From positions 1-64,000 of the forward strand of contig CAZFKP010000009.1 in the NCBI GenBank assembly GCA_964518725.1: a stretch of 64,000 bases of DNA, written 5' to 3'. A program made the position numbers and the translations under genes. Source of the stretch: JANRKF01 sp964518725. GTDB lineage: Bacteria > Pseudomonadota > Alphaproteobacteria > Rickettsiales > SXRF01. Positions 42,115-52,390 of this stretch are shown here, piece after piece (position 1 is the first letter of the stretch; each line of letters opens with the position of its first letter). A model generated the notes under the pieces. It did no database searches. It was not told where the DNA came from and saw nothing but the letters and a program-made list of their open reading frames with translations.

Positions 42115-42704
42115 TGGTTTATATTCGTCTGGCAGCACTGCTTGGGCTTGCACTCAGCTTGTCGGGATGTTTCGGGGTCATGCTCGCGGCCGGTGGTGAA
42201 ACAGCGGCAGTGGTCGCACAAGAGCGCTCTGTTGGCAACGCGGTGGATGATGCGGGGATATTACTCTCTATCAAAACCAGATTTGCTGAAAAAGATTACA
42301 AGGATCTACTCGCGAACGTCGAAGTGAAATCGGTGGAAGGTCGCGTATTGCTGACCGGCAATGTCGATAAACCCGAATCGAAAGTGGAAGCGGTGCGGAT
42401 CGTCTGGGGCATAGGCGGCGTGCGCGAAGTGATCGACGAAATTCAGGTCAACGACCAGAGCGGCATCTGGAATTACACGCGGGATGTATGGATCAGCACC
42501 CAGATACGCACCCGACTGATCGCCACCAAAGATTTGCGCTCGATTAATTACTCTATCATCACGGTCAATCAAGTTGTCTACATCATGGGCATCGCGCAGG
42601 ATCAGCAAGAGCTGGACAAAGTCGCCCACATCGCCAGCACAACAAGCTATGTGCAGCGCGTGGTCAGCTATGTCCGGATGAAAAACGACCCACGCAGAAA
42701 GTAA
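42114..42704 (+). CDS. BON-domain lipoprotein (DolP/OsmY-like)
   Basis: 196-residue outer-membrane lipoprotein: signal peptide with lipobox SLSGC (Cys19), then two BON domains at about 45-110 and 120-190 (VEGRVLLTGNVDKPE, NQVVYIMGIAQDQQEL). In E. coli DolP binds anionic phospholipid and supports the BAM complex; this is the likely equivalent. GGAGG sits 5 bases before the ATG, which overlaps the yraN stop. Confidence 0.92.
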   Translation: MVYIRLAALLGLALSLSGCFGVMLAAGGETAAVVAQERSVGNAVDDAGILLSIKTRFAEKDYKDLLANVEVKSVEGRVLLTGNVDKPESKVEAVRIVWGIGGVREVIDEIQVNDQSGIWNYTRDVWISTQIRTRLIATKDLRSINYSIITVNQVVYIMGIAQDQQELDKVAHIASTTSYVQRVVSYVRMKNDPRRK

Positions 42705-42708
42705 GCGC

Positions 42709-43650
42709 ATGACGCTTCGCGTTGCATTGCAGATGGATCCGCTGTCGTCCATCAATCCTGCCAGCGATTCTACCCTGCTGATCGCGCGCGAGGCCGAAGC
42801 ACGCGGGCATGATATTTTCTATTACACCCCGGAACACCTTGCCTACCGCGAAGGCAGCGTGCTCGCGCGCGGACGCAAGGTCACCTTTCACCCCGGCACA
42901 GAGAATTTTTATACGCTCGGCGAAACCTGGCATGAGCCGTTGCACGATATGGATGTGGTGTTGCTGCGGCAGGATCCGCCCTACAACATGACCTACCTTT
43001 CGACCACCTACCTGCTGGAGCAGGTGATGAGCGAAGCGCTGGTGGTGAACAACCCGGTAGCGGTACGCAATTTCCCGGAAAAGATTTTCCCGACGCTGCT
43101 TGAAAATTATATGCCGCCAACGCTGATCACCGCCGATGTGCTGGCCATCGAAGAATTCCGCCACGACGAAAAAGATGTTATCATCAAGCCGCTCTACGGG
43201 TTCGGTGGACGATCCGTGCTGCACATCAAACCCGAAGATGATAATTTCCACGCGCTGATGGAAATGATGTTTTCCGGCAGCAAGGAACCGGTGATGGTGC
43301 AGCGCTTCTTGCCGGAAGTGGCAACTAGCGACCGTCGCATCATTATGCTCGACGGCGAGGTGGCGGGTGCGATCGGACGCATTCCGGCGGAGGGCGAAAT
43401 CCGCGCCAACATGCGCGTCGGCGGCACACCGGTCAAGGTTGAGCTGACGCCAAAACAACGAGCCATGTGCGAAGAGCTGGGCGAGATGCTGCGCGAAGAG
43501 GGTATTCTGTTCGCCGGGGTCGATGTGATCGGCGACTATCTGACCGAAATCAACACCACCTCTCCCACCGGCATGGCAGCGGTCAATGCATTGTATAACG
43601 TCCGAGTCGAGTCCAATTTCTGGGATGTGGTGGAAAGCTATATTTCGTAG
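42709..43650 (+). CDS. gshB: Glutathione synthetase
   Basis: 313-residue ATP-grasp ligase joining gamma-glutamylcysteine and glycine. The N-terminus RVALQMDPLSSI, RQDPPYNMTYLSTTYLLE, KPLYGFGGRSV (ATP loop) and the final GVDVIGDYLTEINTTSPTG are diagnostic. It lies 4 bases after the BON lipoprotein and ends the rsmI operon. Confidence 0.97.
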   Translation: MTLRVALQMDPLSSINPASDSTLLIAREAEARGHDIFYYTPEHLAYREGSVLARGRKVTFHPGTENFYTLGETWHEPLHDMDVVLLRQDPPYNMTYLSTTYLLEQVMSEALVVNNPVAVRNFPEKIFPTLLENYMPPTLITADVLAIEEFRHDEKDVIIKPLYGFGGRSVLHIKPEDDNFHALMEMMFSGSKEPVMVQRFLPEVATSDRRIIMLDGEVAGAIGRIPAEGEIRANMRVGGTPVKVELTPKQRAMCEELGEMLREEGILFAGVDVIGDYLTEINTTSPTGMAAVNALYNVRVESNFWDVVESYIS

Positions 43651-43682
43651 TTGGCGGCTATTTGCCTAGTAGCCATAGCCAA
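43651..43682. terminator. Hairpin between convergent gshB and cysQ
   Basis: Outer stem TTGGC (43651-43655) with GCCAA (43678-43682) and inner stem GGCTA (43656-43660) with TAGCC (43670-43674), loop of 9 and a 3-base bulge. It begins right after the gshB stop and covers the cysQ stop. There is no T-run on either side, so it may be a bidirectional processing or 3'-protecting hairpin rather than an intrinsic terminator. Confidence 0.35.
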
Positions 43683-44427
43683 TAAAGTGCGGATTCTCAA
43701 AACCCGGTTTGCCATAAGTCAGCGCCTCACCCGTTTCCGCCACCACCACTTTTCCACCCGCCGCATTTAAAATAGCATGCCCTGCCGCCGTGTCCCACTC
43801 CATCGTCCGGCCAAAACGTGGATAGACATCGGCGCTGCCTTCCGCCACCTGGCAAAATTTGACCGAACTGGAGCCAGGAATAAGCGCTTTCACGTTTAGG
43901 GTAGCCAGAAACTCTTCTGTACGTTTAGATGGATGGGATTTGCTTTTGACAATCGTCACGCCACCGGCCGGTTGCGGCCGCACCGAAATTTTTTCGGGCG
44001 CGCTGCCGTTTGTCACCCGGTACGCTCCCGCACCAACATGTCCATAATATAGCAGCCCCTGTGCCGGTACGAAAATCACGCCAAGCGTTGGCACGCCGCG
44101 CTCAATCAGGCCGATATTGACCGTAAATTCCGGTTCACCAGCGACAAACGCTCGGGTACCATCCAGCGGATCCACCAGCCAGAAATAATCTGCTGAGTCA
44201 CCAAGCACCTCGTCTTCTTCGGCAATCACCGGAATGCCTGGGTCAAGACCGTGTAATGCCTCGGTAATCAGCTTGTTCGCGGCGATGTCAGCGTCGGTCA
44301 CCGGGCTGTTGTCGCCTTTCCGGGTTACCTCGTAGCCTTCCCGGAAATAGCGCATAAGCACCGCCCCGGCATCGGTCGCAATGGCGATAACAGGTGCTAG
44401 ATATTCTGCTTTCTTGGTGCTATGCAT
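43666..44427 (-). CDS. cysQ: 3'(2'),5'-bisphosphate nucleotidase CysQ
   Basis: 253-residue lithium-sensitive Mg-dependent phosphatase of the inositol monophosphatase fold. It hydrolyses phosphoadenosine phosphate from sulfate assimilation. GDNSPVTDADIAAN, IPVIAEEDE, VDPLDGTRAFVAGEPEFTVN and the late EWDTAAGHAIL provide the metal sites. Monocistronic, convergent with gshB. Confidence 0.94.
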   Translation of the reverse strand: MHSTKKAEYLAPVIAIATDAGAVLMRYFREGYEVTRKGDNSPVTDADIAANKLITEALHGLDPGIPVIAEEDEVLGDSADYFWLVDPLDGTRAFVAGEPEFTVNIGLIERGVPTLGVIFVPAQGLLYYGHVGAGAYRVTNGSAPEKISVRPQPAGGVTIVKSKSHPSKRTEEFLATLNVKALIPGSSSVKFCQVAEGSADVYPRFGRTMEWDTAAGHAILNAAGGKVVVAETGEALTYGKPGFENPHFIGYGY

Positions 44428-44485
44428 AGGGCGTATCTACGCTAATTTACATAACAAAACAATCATTACCTCGCACGACCGCCTC

Positions 44486-47400
44486 ATGAAACAACCCTAC
44501 CAGAAACACCAATCCGCGCTACTGAAGCAGCTGCTCGCCTCCCTGCCCAAAACCACCAAAGCGCTGGAGCGCCGATTTGCCGAACAGTTTTTCGGCAAGC
44601 TGCTGGTCGCCGACCTCGAAAAACTCGACGGCGAAAAAGCCGCAGCACTTACCCGTTCCATGTTTGAGTTTTACAGCCTGCGCGACCCAACAACGCCTGC
44701 CATCCGTATTTTTACCCCAACAGCAACGGAGCACGGCTATAGCGGAAATTCCGTAGTGATCGAGCTGATTAACAATGACATGCCGTTCCTGCTCGATTCG
44801 CTGACCATGGAGCTTACCCGGCAGGGGCTTATCATCCGCGAAACGTATCACCCAATCCTTTCGGTCTCGCGCGACAAACATGGCGCGCTGCAATCGATCG
44901 GCGAAGAGAATGATACGCAGGTAGAATCGTTGATCCATTTTGAACTGTCGGCACTACCGGATGGCTGGAGTATCGACCAGCTGCGACTGGATTTAATCCG
45001 CGTGCTGAACCATGTGCGGGCGGCCGTCACTGACTGGCGGGCGATCGTCGACAAGGCTGCAGAAAATATTGCGCGACTCAAGAAAGTCCCCAAGGGGTTT
45101 GACGCAGCACATGTCGCCGAGGTACGGGATTTCCTGAGCTGGCTGGTGGAGAAAAATTTCGTTTTCCTTGGCTATGGCGAATATGAGTTCGTTACCACCC
45201 TAACACAGGAAATCAAAATCACCGGCACCGCCAAACTCGGCATTCTTGCGCTGAAAGATGGCAAGAGCCAAATCGGGCTTGAAACCATGCCCAAGGATCA
45301 GCGCCACCGCCTGCTCAATAAACAGCTGGTCGAGATCACTAAATCCAACCGGCGCTCGCTGGTGCATCGCTATGTGCCGATGGATTATGTTGCACTTAAG
45401 CGATTCGACGATATCGGGAACGTGGTGGGCGAAGTCCGCTTTCTTGGCCTGTTTACCTCAAACGTCTATTACCAGAGTATCGGGATGGTGCCGCTTCTGC
45501 GCGACAAGATCTCACGGTTGCTGGCACGTTCGGGCTTTCCAGAAAACAGCCACGATAGTAAGGCGTTTGCCACCATCCTCGAATTCCTGCCGCGTGATGA
45601 AATTTTCCAAATGCCGGAAGACGAACTGTTTGAAATCTGCATGGGTATACTGGTTCTAGAAGCGAAGCCGGGCGTGCGGGCTTTTGTACGTAAAGACGTA
45701 TTCGAGCGGTTTATCAGCGCCATGGTATTCGTCCCGCGTGAACGATTCTCGACCGCATTGCGGCACCAGATCCAGCGTAGTATGGAAACGGCGTATCACG
45801 GCGTCACCACGGCGTTCAACACCCAGATATCTGATGCGCCATTGGCGCGCCTGCACCTTATCATCCGTACCCAACCGGGCGACGTTCCGGAAGTCGATAT
45901 TACTGTCATGGAGACGGACATTGCCCGCCTCGCCTATCTGTGGAGTGACCAGCTGTTCGATGGGCTGCGCGCGATCCATAACGAACCGCGGGCACTGGTG
46001 CTGCACCAGCGCTATGCCAACGCATTCCCGCAGAGCTACATCAACCGTTACAACGTGCAGGCCGCCTGCCATGATATCGAGAAATCCGAAGCGGCGCTCG
46101 ACGACAACATGCTCGCGCTGGAGCTGTACCAACTCAAAAACGATGCCCCCTTCGCGCATTTGAAAATCTATAATCCACGGCAGGAGATTGCGCTGTCCGA
46201 CATATTGCCAATTCTTGAGAACGCCGGATTCCGGGTCATCGAGGAACAGCCGTTCCTGCTCGATCCCAAGGGCAAGTCTGAACGCATCTGGATTCGAGAT
46301 TTCAAGCTTGAGTTGCCACCGGGCGCACCCGATATCACGGCGCGGCGCGAAGCGGTGGAGGCCGGACTGCTCGCCAGCTGGCAAGGTGTCATTGAGAACG
46401 ACCGGATGAACGCGCTGGTTCTACTGGCTGGCATCCACTACCGCGACGTCGTGGTGTTGCGGGCGCTGGCCTGTTACATGAAACAGATCGGATTCAATGC
46501 GACCCAGGCAACCATTGAACAGGCGCTTGGCAACCATCCCGCCATCGCCGCACAAATGGTGGCGCTTTTTCACGCCCGTTTCGCGCCGGACGAATTGCAA
46601 CGCGATATCAAGATCCATACCCTTAGAACTGTGATTGACCGAGCATTAGAAACGGTAGCAAGTGCCGTGGATGATCGCATCCTGCGTATGTTCGCACAAT
46701 TGATCCTGGCGATGCTACGCACCAATTTCTACCAACCGGATCGACCGGTGTTGTCGTTCAAATTCGATTCGGCTTTGGTACCGGGGTTGCCGTTACCGGT
46801 GCCGTTTGCAGAAATATTTGTCTATAGTCCGCGTGTCGAAGGAATTCATTTGCGCGGTGGTAAGGTTGCGCGCGGCGGATTGCGCTGGTCGGATCGCCGC
46901 GACGATTTCCGCACCGAAGTGCTGGGGCTGATGAAGGCACAAATGGTGAAAAATGCCGTAATTGTTCCGGTGGGATCAAAAGGCGGGTTTGTGCTGAAAA
47001 AACCTCCTGTAACGGGTGACCGCGAAGCGCTGCAACAAGAAGGTATCACCTGTTATACGCTGTACCTTCAGGGTCTTCTTGATATTACCGATAATTTAGT
47101 TGCGGGCGCTGTCGTGCCGCCAACGCGTGTCGTGCGCCATGATGGCGACGATCCATATCTTGTCGTTGCCGCTGACAAAGGCACGGCAAGCTTCTCCGAT
47201 ATAGCGAACGGTGTTTCGAAGGCCTATGGATTCTGGCTCGGCGACGCGTTTGCCTCCGGTGGCTCGGCAGGCTATGACCACAAAGCAATGGGTATCACCG
47301 CCCGCGGCGCATGGATTTCTGTCGCCCGCCACTTTCACGAGCTCGGCAAGGACATCGCCGCTCAAGATTTCACCTGCGTCGGCATCGGCGACATGGCGGG

Positions 47401-48955
47401 GGACGTATTCGGGAACGGCATGCTGCTATCGCAACATACGCGGCTTATTGCAGCTTTCAACCACCTCCATATTTTTATCGATCCAACGCCGGATGCAGCG
47501 GCGAGCTTTGCGGAACGCAAACGATTGTTTGAGCTGCCACGCTCGAGCTGGAAAGATTACGATGTCACGCGTATTTCCAAAGGTGGCGGCGTGTTTGACC
47601 GCGCAGCCAAGATGATCGAATTGAGCCAGGAAGCGATGCACGCGCTGGGTATTAACAAAGCAAAGCTTTCACCGGATGAACTGATCCGTGCCATCCTGCT
47701 TGCGCCGGTTGATCTGCTGTGGAACGGCGGCATTGGCACTTACGTCAAAGCCGAGGACGAAACCAACGAACAGGTGGGTGACCGCACCAACAATGCCGTC
47801 CGGGTCAATGGCCGCGAATTACGGTGTAAGGTGGTAGGCGAAGGCGGCAACCTTGGCTTCACACAGAAAGGACGCATTGAGTTTGCCCGCAGTGGCGGTG
47901 CGATTAACAGCGATGCCATCGACAATTCCGCTGGCGTCGACTGCTCTGACCATGAGGTCAATATCAAGATTGCATTCAGCGGCCTAGTCAGTACCGGCAA
48001 GCTTGCTGTCGAAAAACGCGACTGCGTACTTGAAGCGATGACCGATGAAGTGGCCGATCTGGTATTGAAGGATAACCGCCTGCAAACACTTGCACTTACC
48101 GTGGTACAACACATCGGCGCAGCGCGGCTCGATCCGCAGATACGGCTCATGCACGCGCTGGAACAGAAGGGCGCCCTCACCCGCAGCGTCGAGTTCCTAC
48201 CCACCGGCCAGCAACTTGCCGAACTCAAAACCCGCGGCATGTCACTCACCCGCCCGGAAATGGCGGTTTTGCTCGCATACAGCAAAATGGATTTATACAA
48301 ATCACTAGTGGAAAGCACACTGCCGGATGATGCTTATTTCGAGGCCGAGCTGATGCATTACTTCCCCGAAACCATGCAGCGTGATTACCGCGAAGCAATT
48401 CTTGTCCATCCGCTCCGACGCGAAATTATCGGCACCATGCTTACCAACTCGCTGGTCAACCGCATGGGCGCAACATTCGTCAACGACCTTGTGGAAACCC
48501 ATGGCGCTACCCCCCGCGACATCGCTGCCGGTTATGCTATGGTGCGCGATGCATTTTCGCTACGCACGCACTGGCAACAACTCGATGCGCTCACCGGCAA
48601 GATTCCGGTGGCACAACAAGCCCAATTGTTCATCCGCCTGCAGCACTTCATCCGCACGATGGTGACATGGCTAGTGGTGAATATGGAAAAGCCGCTGGCG
48701 ATTTCCGATATCATCGCACGGATTATCGTTCCGGCACAGAAGCGCATGCTGGCGATGCGTGACATGGCCGCAAACGAACAGGCTTACACGCTTATCCAGC
48801 ATGGCGCACCGGCCGCGCTTGCTGAATTTATTGCCAACATGGATGCGTACGGAACAGCCTTCGATATCGTGCACCTCGCGACACAGAATGCCATTTCCGA
48901 GGACGCTGTGGCCACAATCTATGGGAAAATCGCCGAAAAATTTAGCGCGCACTAA
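44486..48955 (+). CDS. gdhB: NAD-specific glutamate dehydrogenase (large, GDH-180 type)
   Basis: 1489-residue catabolic enzyme oxidising glutamate to 2-oxoglutarate and ammonia. The N-terminal half contains ACT-like regulatory regions; the catalytic domain begins near residue 790 (GGKVARGGLRWSDRRDDFRTEV, SKGGFVLKK), with the NAD-binding GIGDMAGDVFGNGML near 967 and a long helical C-terminal region. The ATG at 44486 was chosen because the upstream frame is antisense to cysQ; no Shine-Dalgarno is clear. In related bacteria the enzyme is allosterically controlled by arginine, aspartate or citrate. It would receive glutamate from the AST pathway encoded at the start of the window. It abuts purH with no gap. 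Confidence 0.96.
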   Translation: MKQPYQKHQSALLKQLLASLPKTTKALERRFAEQFFGKLLVADLEKLDGEKAAALTRSMFEFYSLRDPTTPAIRIFTPTATEHGYSGNSVVIELINNDMPFLLDSLTMELTRQGLIIRETYHPILSVSRDKHGALQSIGEENDTQVESLIHFELSALPDGWSIDQLRLDLIRVLNHVRAAVTDWRAIVDKAAENIARLKKVPKGFDAAHVAEVRDFLSWLVEKNFVFLGYGEYEFVTTLTQEIKITGTAKLGILALKDGKSQIGLETMPKDQRHRLLNKQLVEITKSNRRSLVHRYVPMDYVALKRFDDIGNVVGEVRFLGLFTSNVYYQSIGMVPLLRDKISRLLARSGFPENSHDSKAFATILEFLPRDEIFQMPEDELFEICMGILVLEAKPGVRAFVRKDVFERFISAMVFVPRERFSTALRHQIQRSMETAYHGVTTAFNTQISDAPLARLHLIIRTQPGDVPEVDITVMETDIARLAYLWSDQLFDGLRAIHNEPRALVLHQRYANAFPQSYINRYNVQAACHDIEKSEAALDDNMLALELYQLKNDAPFAHLKIYNPRQEIALSDILPILENAGFRVIEEQPFLLDPKGKSERIWIRDFKLELPPGAPDITARREAVEAGLLASWQGVIENDRMNALVLLAGIHYRDVVVLRALACYMKQIGFNATQATIEQALGNHPAIAAQMVALFHARFAPDELQRDIKIHTLRTVIDRALETVASAVDDRILRMFAQLILAMLRTNFYQPDRPVLSFKFDSALVPGLPLPVPFAEIFVYSPRVEGIHLRGGKVARGGLRWSDRRDDFRTEVLGLMKAQMVKNAVIVPVGSKGGFVLKKPPVTGDREALQQEGITCYTLYLQGLLDITDNLVAGAVVPPTRVVRHDGDDPYLVVAADKGTASFSDIANGVSKAYGFWLGDAFASGGSAGYDHKAMGITARGAWISVARHFHELGKDIAAQDFTCVGIGDMAGDVFGNGMLLSQHTRLIAAFNHLHIFIDPTPDAAASFAERKRLFELPRSSWKDYDVTRISKGGGVFDRAAKMIELSQEAMHALGINKAKLSPDELIRAILLAPVDLLWNGGIGTYVKAEDETNEQVGDRTNNAVRVNGRELRCKVVGEGGNLGFTQKGRIEFARSGGAINSDAIDNSAGVDCSDHEVNIKIAFSGLVSTGKLAVEKRDCVLEAMTDEVADLVLKDNRLQTLALTVVQHIGAARLDPQIRLMHALEQKGALTRSVEFLPTGQQLAELKTRGMSLTRPEMAVLLAYSKMDLYKSLVESTLPDDAYFEAELMHYFPETMQRDYREAILVHPLRREIIGTMLTNSLVNRMGATFVNDLVETHGATPRDIAAGYAMVRDAFSLRTHWQQLDALTGKIPVAQQAQLFIRLQHFIRTMVTWLVVNMEKPLAISDIIARIIVPAQKRMLAMRDMAANEQAYTLIQHGAPAALAEFIANMDAYGTAFDIVHLATQNAISEDAVATIYGKIAEKFSAH

Positions 48956-50494
48956 TTAATGGCGGAAGTGACGAATGCCGGTAAACACCATGGCAACGCC
49001 AAGCAATTCCGCTTTGGCAACTATTTCTTCATCGCGAATCGATCCTCCGGGCTGGATCACCGCAGCGATCCCAGCCTCAGCCGCCAGCTCGACATTATCG
49101 GCAAACGGGAAGAATGCATCGGAGGCGAGTACACACCCCTTGGTCGAGAGCCCGGCGCTTTCAGCCTTCATGCATGCGATGCGCGTAGAATCGATGCGGC
49201 TCATCTGACCGGCGCCTATGCCGATGGTCGCGTTGTTTTTCACTAACACGATGGCATTGGATTTCACGTGTTTGGCAACTGTGAATGCCATCTGCAAATC
49301 TTTCATGGTCGCGCTGTCGATAGTGCTTTTGGTGACAGTTCTCAGCGCGTCTTTCGTGATGATGCTATCGTCATCCTGCACCAGGAACCCACCGGAAATC
49401 GATTTTACAACCTGACGAGCAGCGGGTTTCGAAACGCTGCCGGTGAGCAGCAGTTTCAATTTCTTGCGGGTTGATAATGCCGCAAGTGCGCCTTCACTTG
49501 CCGACGGCGCAATCATCACCTCGACAAATAATTTTCCAAGTGCAGCAACAAACGTTTCATCCAGCGGGCGGTTGACGGCGATGATGCCACCATAGGCGCT
49601 GACCGGATCACAGGCGAGTGCGCGGATGTAAGCCTCGGTAATGGAGCTGCCGACAGCAACACCACATGGGTTCGCATGTTTGATAATCGCTACGGCAGGT
49701 TCTTCAAATTCACGCACCAGATCAAATGCCGCCGAGGCGTCGTTCAGGTTATTGTAGCTAAGCGCAGCACCCTGTACTTGCTTCGCGGTAGCCAGCGAAA
49801 CATCTTCTCCGCCACTGGCATAAAACGCGGCCTGCTGGTGCGGATTTTCTCCGTAATGCAACTGGCCAACACGCGTACCGCTCAGGGTGAACCGCGCCGG
49901 GAACGGCTCGCCAAGCTGGGTTGCAAACCAGCCGCTAATCGCCGCGTCATACGATGCCGTGCGAGCAAACGCAGCGGCGGCCAGTTTCTTGCGAAGCGCC
50001 GGGGTCGTGGCACCGCCATGTGCTGCCATTTCTTCCATCACCAGCGCATAATCCGCCGGGTCGGTGACGATGGTGACATCGGCATGGTTCTTGGCGGCGC
50101 TGCGTACCATGCTGGGGCCACCAATATCGATATTCTCAATACATTCCGCAAACGCCGCACCTTTTTTCACGGTGGCTTCAAACGGGTACAGATTGATTAC
50201 CACCAGGTCGATCGGTGCAATGTGATGTTCTTTCATCGCAGCCTGATGCTCTGCATCACTACGCACCGCGAGCAAGCCACCGTGGATTTTCGGATGCAGG
50301 GTTTTAACGCGCCCGTCCATGATTTCGGGGAAACCGGTATGGGATGATACGTCGGTGACGGCAAGACCGGCATCGCGCAGCGCTTTCGCAGTGCCACCGG
50401 TGGAAAGCAGTTCGATGTTCTTTCCGGCAAGGAAGCGGGCAAATTCAATAAGGTCGGTTTTGTCGGAGACGGAGAGCAATGCACGGGTAATCAT
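48956..50494 (-). CDS. purH: Bifunctional AICAR formyltransferase/IMP cyclohydrolase
   Basis: 512-residue enzyme for the last two steps of IMP synthesis. The N-terminal MGS-like cyclohydrolase domain (about 1-190) starts ALLSVSDKTDLIEFA with STGGTAKAL and DGRVKTLHPKIHGG; the formyltransferase domain has LHYGENPHQQAAFY, the catalytic KHANPCG and the ending TGIRHFRH. Its stop adjoins the glutamate dehydrogenase stop on the other strand. First base after the dehydratase gene is 3 bases away. Confidence 0.98.
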   Translation of the reverse strand: MITRALLSVSDKTDLIEFARFLAGKNIELLSTGGTAKALRDAGLAVTDVSSHTGFPEIMDGRVKTLHPKIHGGLLAVRSDAEHQAAMKEHHIAPIDLVVINLYPFEATVKKGAAFAECIENIDIGGPSMVRSAAKNHADVTIVTDPADYALVMEEMAAHGGATTPALRKKLAAAAFARTASYDAAISGWFATQLGEPFPARFTLSGTRVGQLHYGENPHQQAAFYASGGEDVSLATAKQVQGAALSYNNLNDASAAFDLVREFEEPAVAIIKHANPCGVAVGSSITEAYIRALACDPVSAYGGIIAVNRPLDETFVAALGKLFVEVMIAPSASEGALAALSTRKKLKLLLTGSVSKPAARQVVKSISGGFLVQDDDSIITKDALRTVTKSTIDSATMKDLQMAFTVAKHVKSNAIVLVKNNATIGIGAGQMSRIDSTRIACMKAESAGLSTKGCVLASDAFFPFADNVELAAEAGIAAVIQPGGSIRDEEIVAKAELLGVAMVFTGIRHFRH

Positions 50495-50497
50495 GGG

Positions 50498-52390
50498 TCA
50501 GGCACTATGTTTCAGGGGTTGGAATTCGGGCACGAGCTGCTTCAGCAGACGCAGCACATGCCCGCGATTACGCTCGCGGCACGCGCTGTGCAGTGTTTCC
50601 AGCATCAGGTTGAGCTGGCTATAATCGCTTCCGCGGGAACTGGCAAGGAATATGCTGGCATTCTGGGTTTTTTCCAGGGTTTCTCCGGCATGGAACAGCT
50701 CCTCGTGCAGCTTTTCGCCGGGGCGGAGGCCGGTGATGGTGATGGCAATATCTTCATACGGCTTGAGTCCAGCCAGACGAATCATCTGCATGGCGATATC
50801 AAGAATCCTGACGGGTTTTCCCATATCGAGCACAAAAATAGGCGCCCGCACATTGTGCATGCCGGCGCCTATCGCGGCCGCCTGCAGCACCAGCTCCACC
50901 GCTTCGCGGATCGTCATGAAATAGCGCGTCATTTCCACATGGGTAACCGTGAGAGGCCCGCCGCGGGCGATCTGTTCCTGGAAAAGCGGCACGACCGACC
51001 CGGTGGAACCGAGCACATTGCCAAAGCGCACCGTAATAATTTTAGTAGTACCCGCGGACGGGCTGGCAGGAGCCTGGCACACCATTTCAGCAAGTTTTTT
51101 GCTGGCGCCCATGATGCTCGCCGGATTCACCGCCTTGTCGGTGGAAATAAGCACCATCGTGCCGACCGTGTGTGCGACACAGGCCTCGGCTACCAGCTTG
51201 CTGCCGATGACGTTGGTCAGGATAGCCTCCTCTGGATTATCTTCTGCCATCGGCACATGCTTGATGGCGGCGGCGTGGAAGACGATGTCCGGCGTGTGAA
51301 GCGAGAACATCTGCGCCAACAAGCGTGCATCGCGCACATCGCCAAGAACAGCAGCTACCGGCGGTGCATCGCGCATCGCGATAACCTCTCGGTGAATTTC
51401 ATAAAGATGGTGTTCGGAACTATCCAGCAAGATGAGTTGCGCTGGATCATAACCGGCCAGTTGCCGCGATAGTTCGCTGCCAATACTGCCACCGGCACCC
51501 GTCACCAGCACGCGCTTGCCCGCCACCAGCGCCCGCATCGCAACCCGATCAAGCACCGTTTGTGGACGCCCCAGCAGATCTTCGAGCGCGATAGGCTGCA
51601 CTTCTAATTTCTCGTCAAAATGCTGCTTGAAATCACTGAGCCGCGGAATGCGTGCGAGCGGAATCGCCACGCGGTCGGCAGCCACCACCAGCTGCTGCAC
51701 CTCTTCGCCTGAAAGCCGCGGATCGGCGATCAGCAACTTGTGAGGACGCTCGCCGTTGCGTTCCAGCTTTGACAGCACCGCATCCAGCATGGAAACACTG
51801 CCATAAATACGCGTGCGCTCCAGCAAGCGGCCATGCCGTGACGGCTGGTTATCCAGGATACCCACCACGCGGTAGGCCGTGCGCGCACCGCGCGACATGT
51901 CCTGAATGAATTGTTCGGCAAGGCTAGTGGCACCAATCAACAATACCGGGATTTTGGCTTTTTCTTCCAGCGTCATTTCCCAAAATACCGTGCGATCCTT
52001 AAGTGCGCGGTAAGCAAAACGCGGCGCGGCCAACAACCAAATCAGCACCAGCCAGTTAATAAACAATACCGAGCGGGGCAAATGCTCCAGCCGGTTGAAC
52101 AGGAACATGCACGCCGCGAAAATCAGGATCGCAAGCGAGACGGATTTGACAATCGTCACCATGTCGCGCATCGAAGCAAAACGCCACAGGCCGCGATAAA
52201 GGTGCATCGAGGCAAACACCGCCAAACAAATGGCGGCGAACAGCAGCGTACCCGGGACTAAATAATCCACAGATAAATAAAGTTGGTCATCCCCAAGGCG
52301 CAAATAGACAGAAAACAAAAAACTCAGTGCCGCCATCGCTACGTCATGCAAGGCGGCGATCAGGCTGCGCGGATTAATCCGGCGAATCAT
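50498..52390 (-). CDS. Membrane NDP-sugar 4,6-dehydratase (CapD/WbpM/PglF family)
   Basis: 630-residue polysaccharide biosynthesis enzyme. Four N-terminal transmembrane helices (about 10-125), a CoA-binding-like domain, then an extended SDR domain with VTGAGGSIGSELSRQL near residue 293 and STDKAVNPASIMGASK, where Met replaces the usual catalytic Tyr as in this dehydratase subfamily. The product is probably a UDP-GlcNAc-derived keto sugar for capsule, O-antigen or glycoprotein. It overlaps the transferase gene by ATGA, implying that the two act in sequence. Confidence 0.92.
   Translation of the reverse strand: MIRRINPRSLIAALHDVAMAALSFLFSVYLRLGDDQLYLSVDYLVPGTLLFAAICLAVFASMHLYRGLWRFASMRDMVTIVKSVSLAILIFAACMFLFNRLEHLPRSVLFINWLVLIWLLAAPRFAYRALKDRTVFWEMTLEEKAKIPVLLIGATSLAEQFIQDMSRGARTAYRVVGILDNQPSRHGRLLERTRIYGSVSMLDAVLSKLERNGERPHKLLIADPRLSGEEVQQLVVAADRVAIPLARIPRLSDFKQHFDEKLEVQPIALEDLLGRPQTVLDRVAMRALVAGKRVLVTGAGGSIGSELSRQLAGYDPAQLILLDSSEHHLYEIHREVIAMRDAPPVAAVLGDVRDARLLAQMFSLHTPDIVFHAAAIKHVPMAEDNPEEAILTNVIGSKLVAEACVAHTVGTMVLISTDKAVNPASIMGASKKLAEMVCQAPASPSAGTTKIITVRFGNVLGSTGSVVPLFQEQIARGGPLTVTHVEMTRYFMTIREAVELVLQAAAIGAGMHNVRAPIFVLDMGKPVRILDIAMQMIRLAGLKPYEDIAITITGLRPGEKLHEELFHAGETLEKTQNASIFLASSRGSDYSQLNLMLETLHSACRERNRGHVLRLLKQLVPEFQPLKHSA

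Noticed and set aside
42664..43458. 264-residue minus-strand frame opposite gshB
   Set aside because: gshB motifs on the plus strand are clear and the minus frame has no domain.
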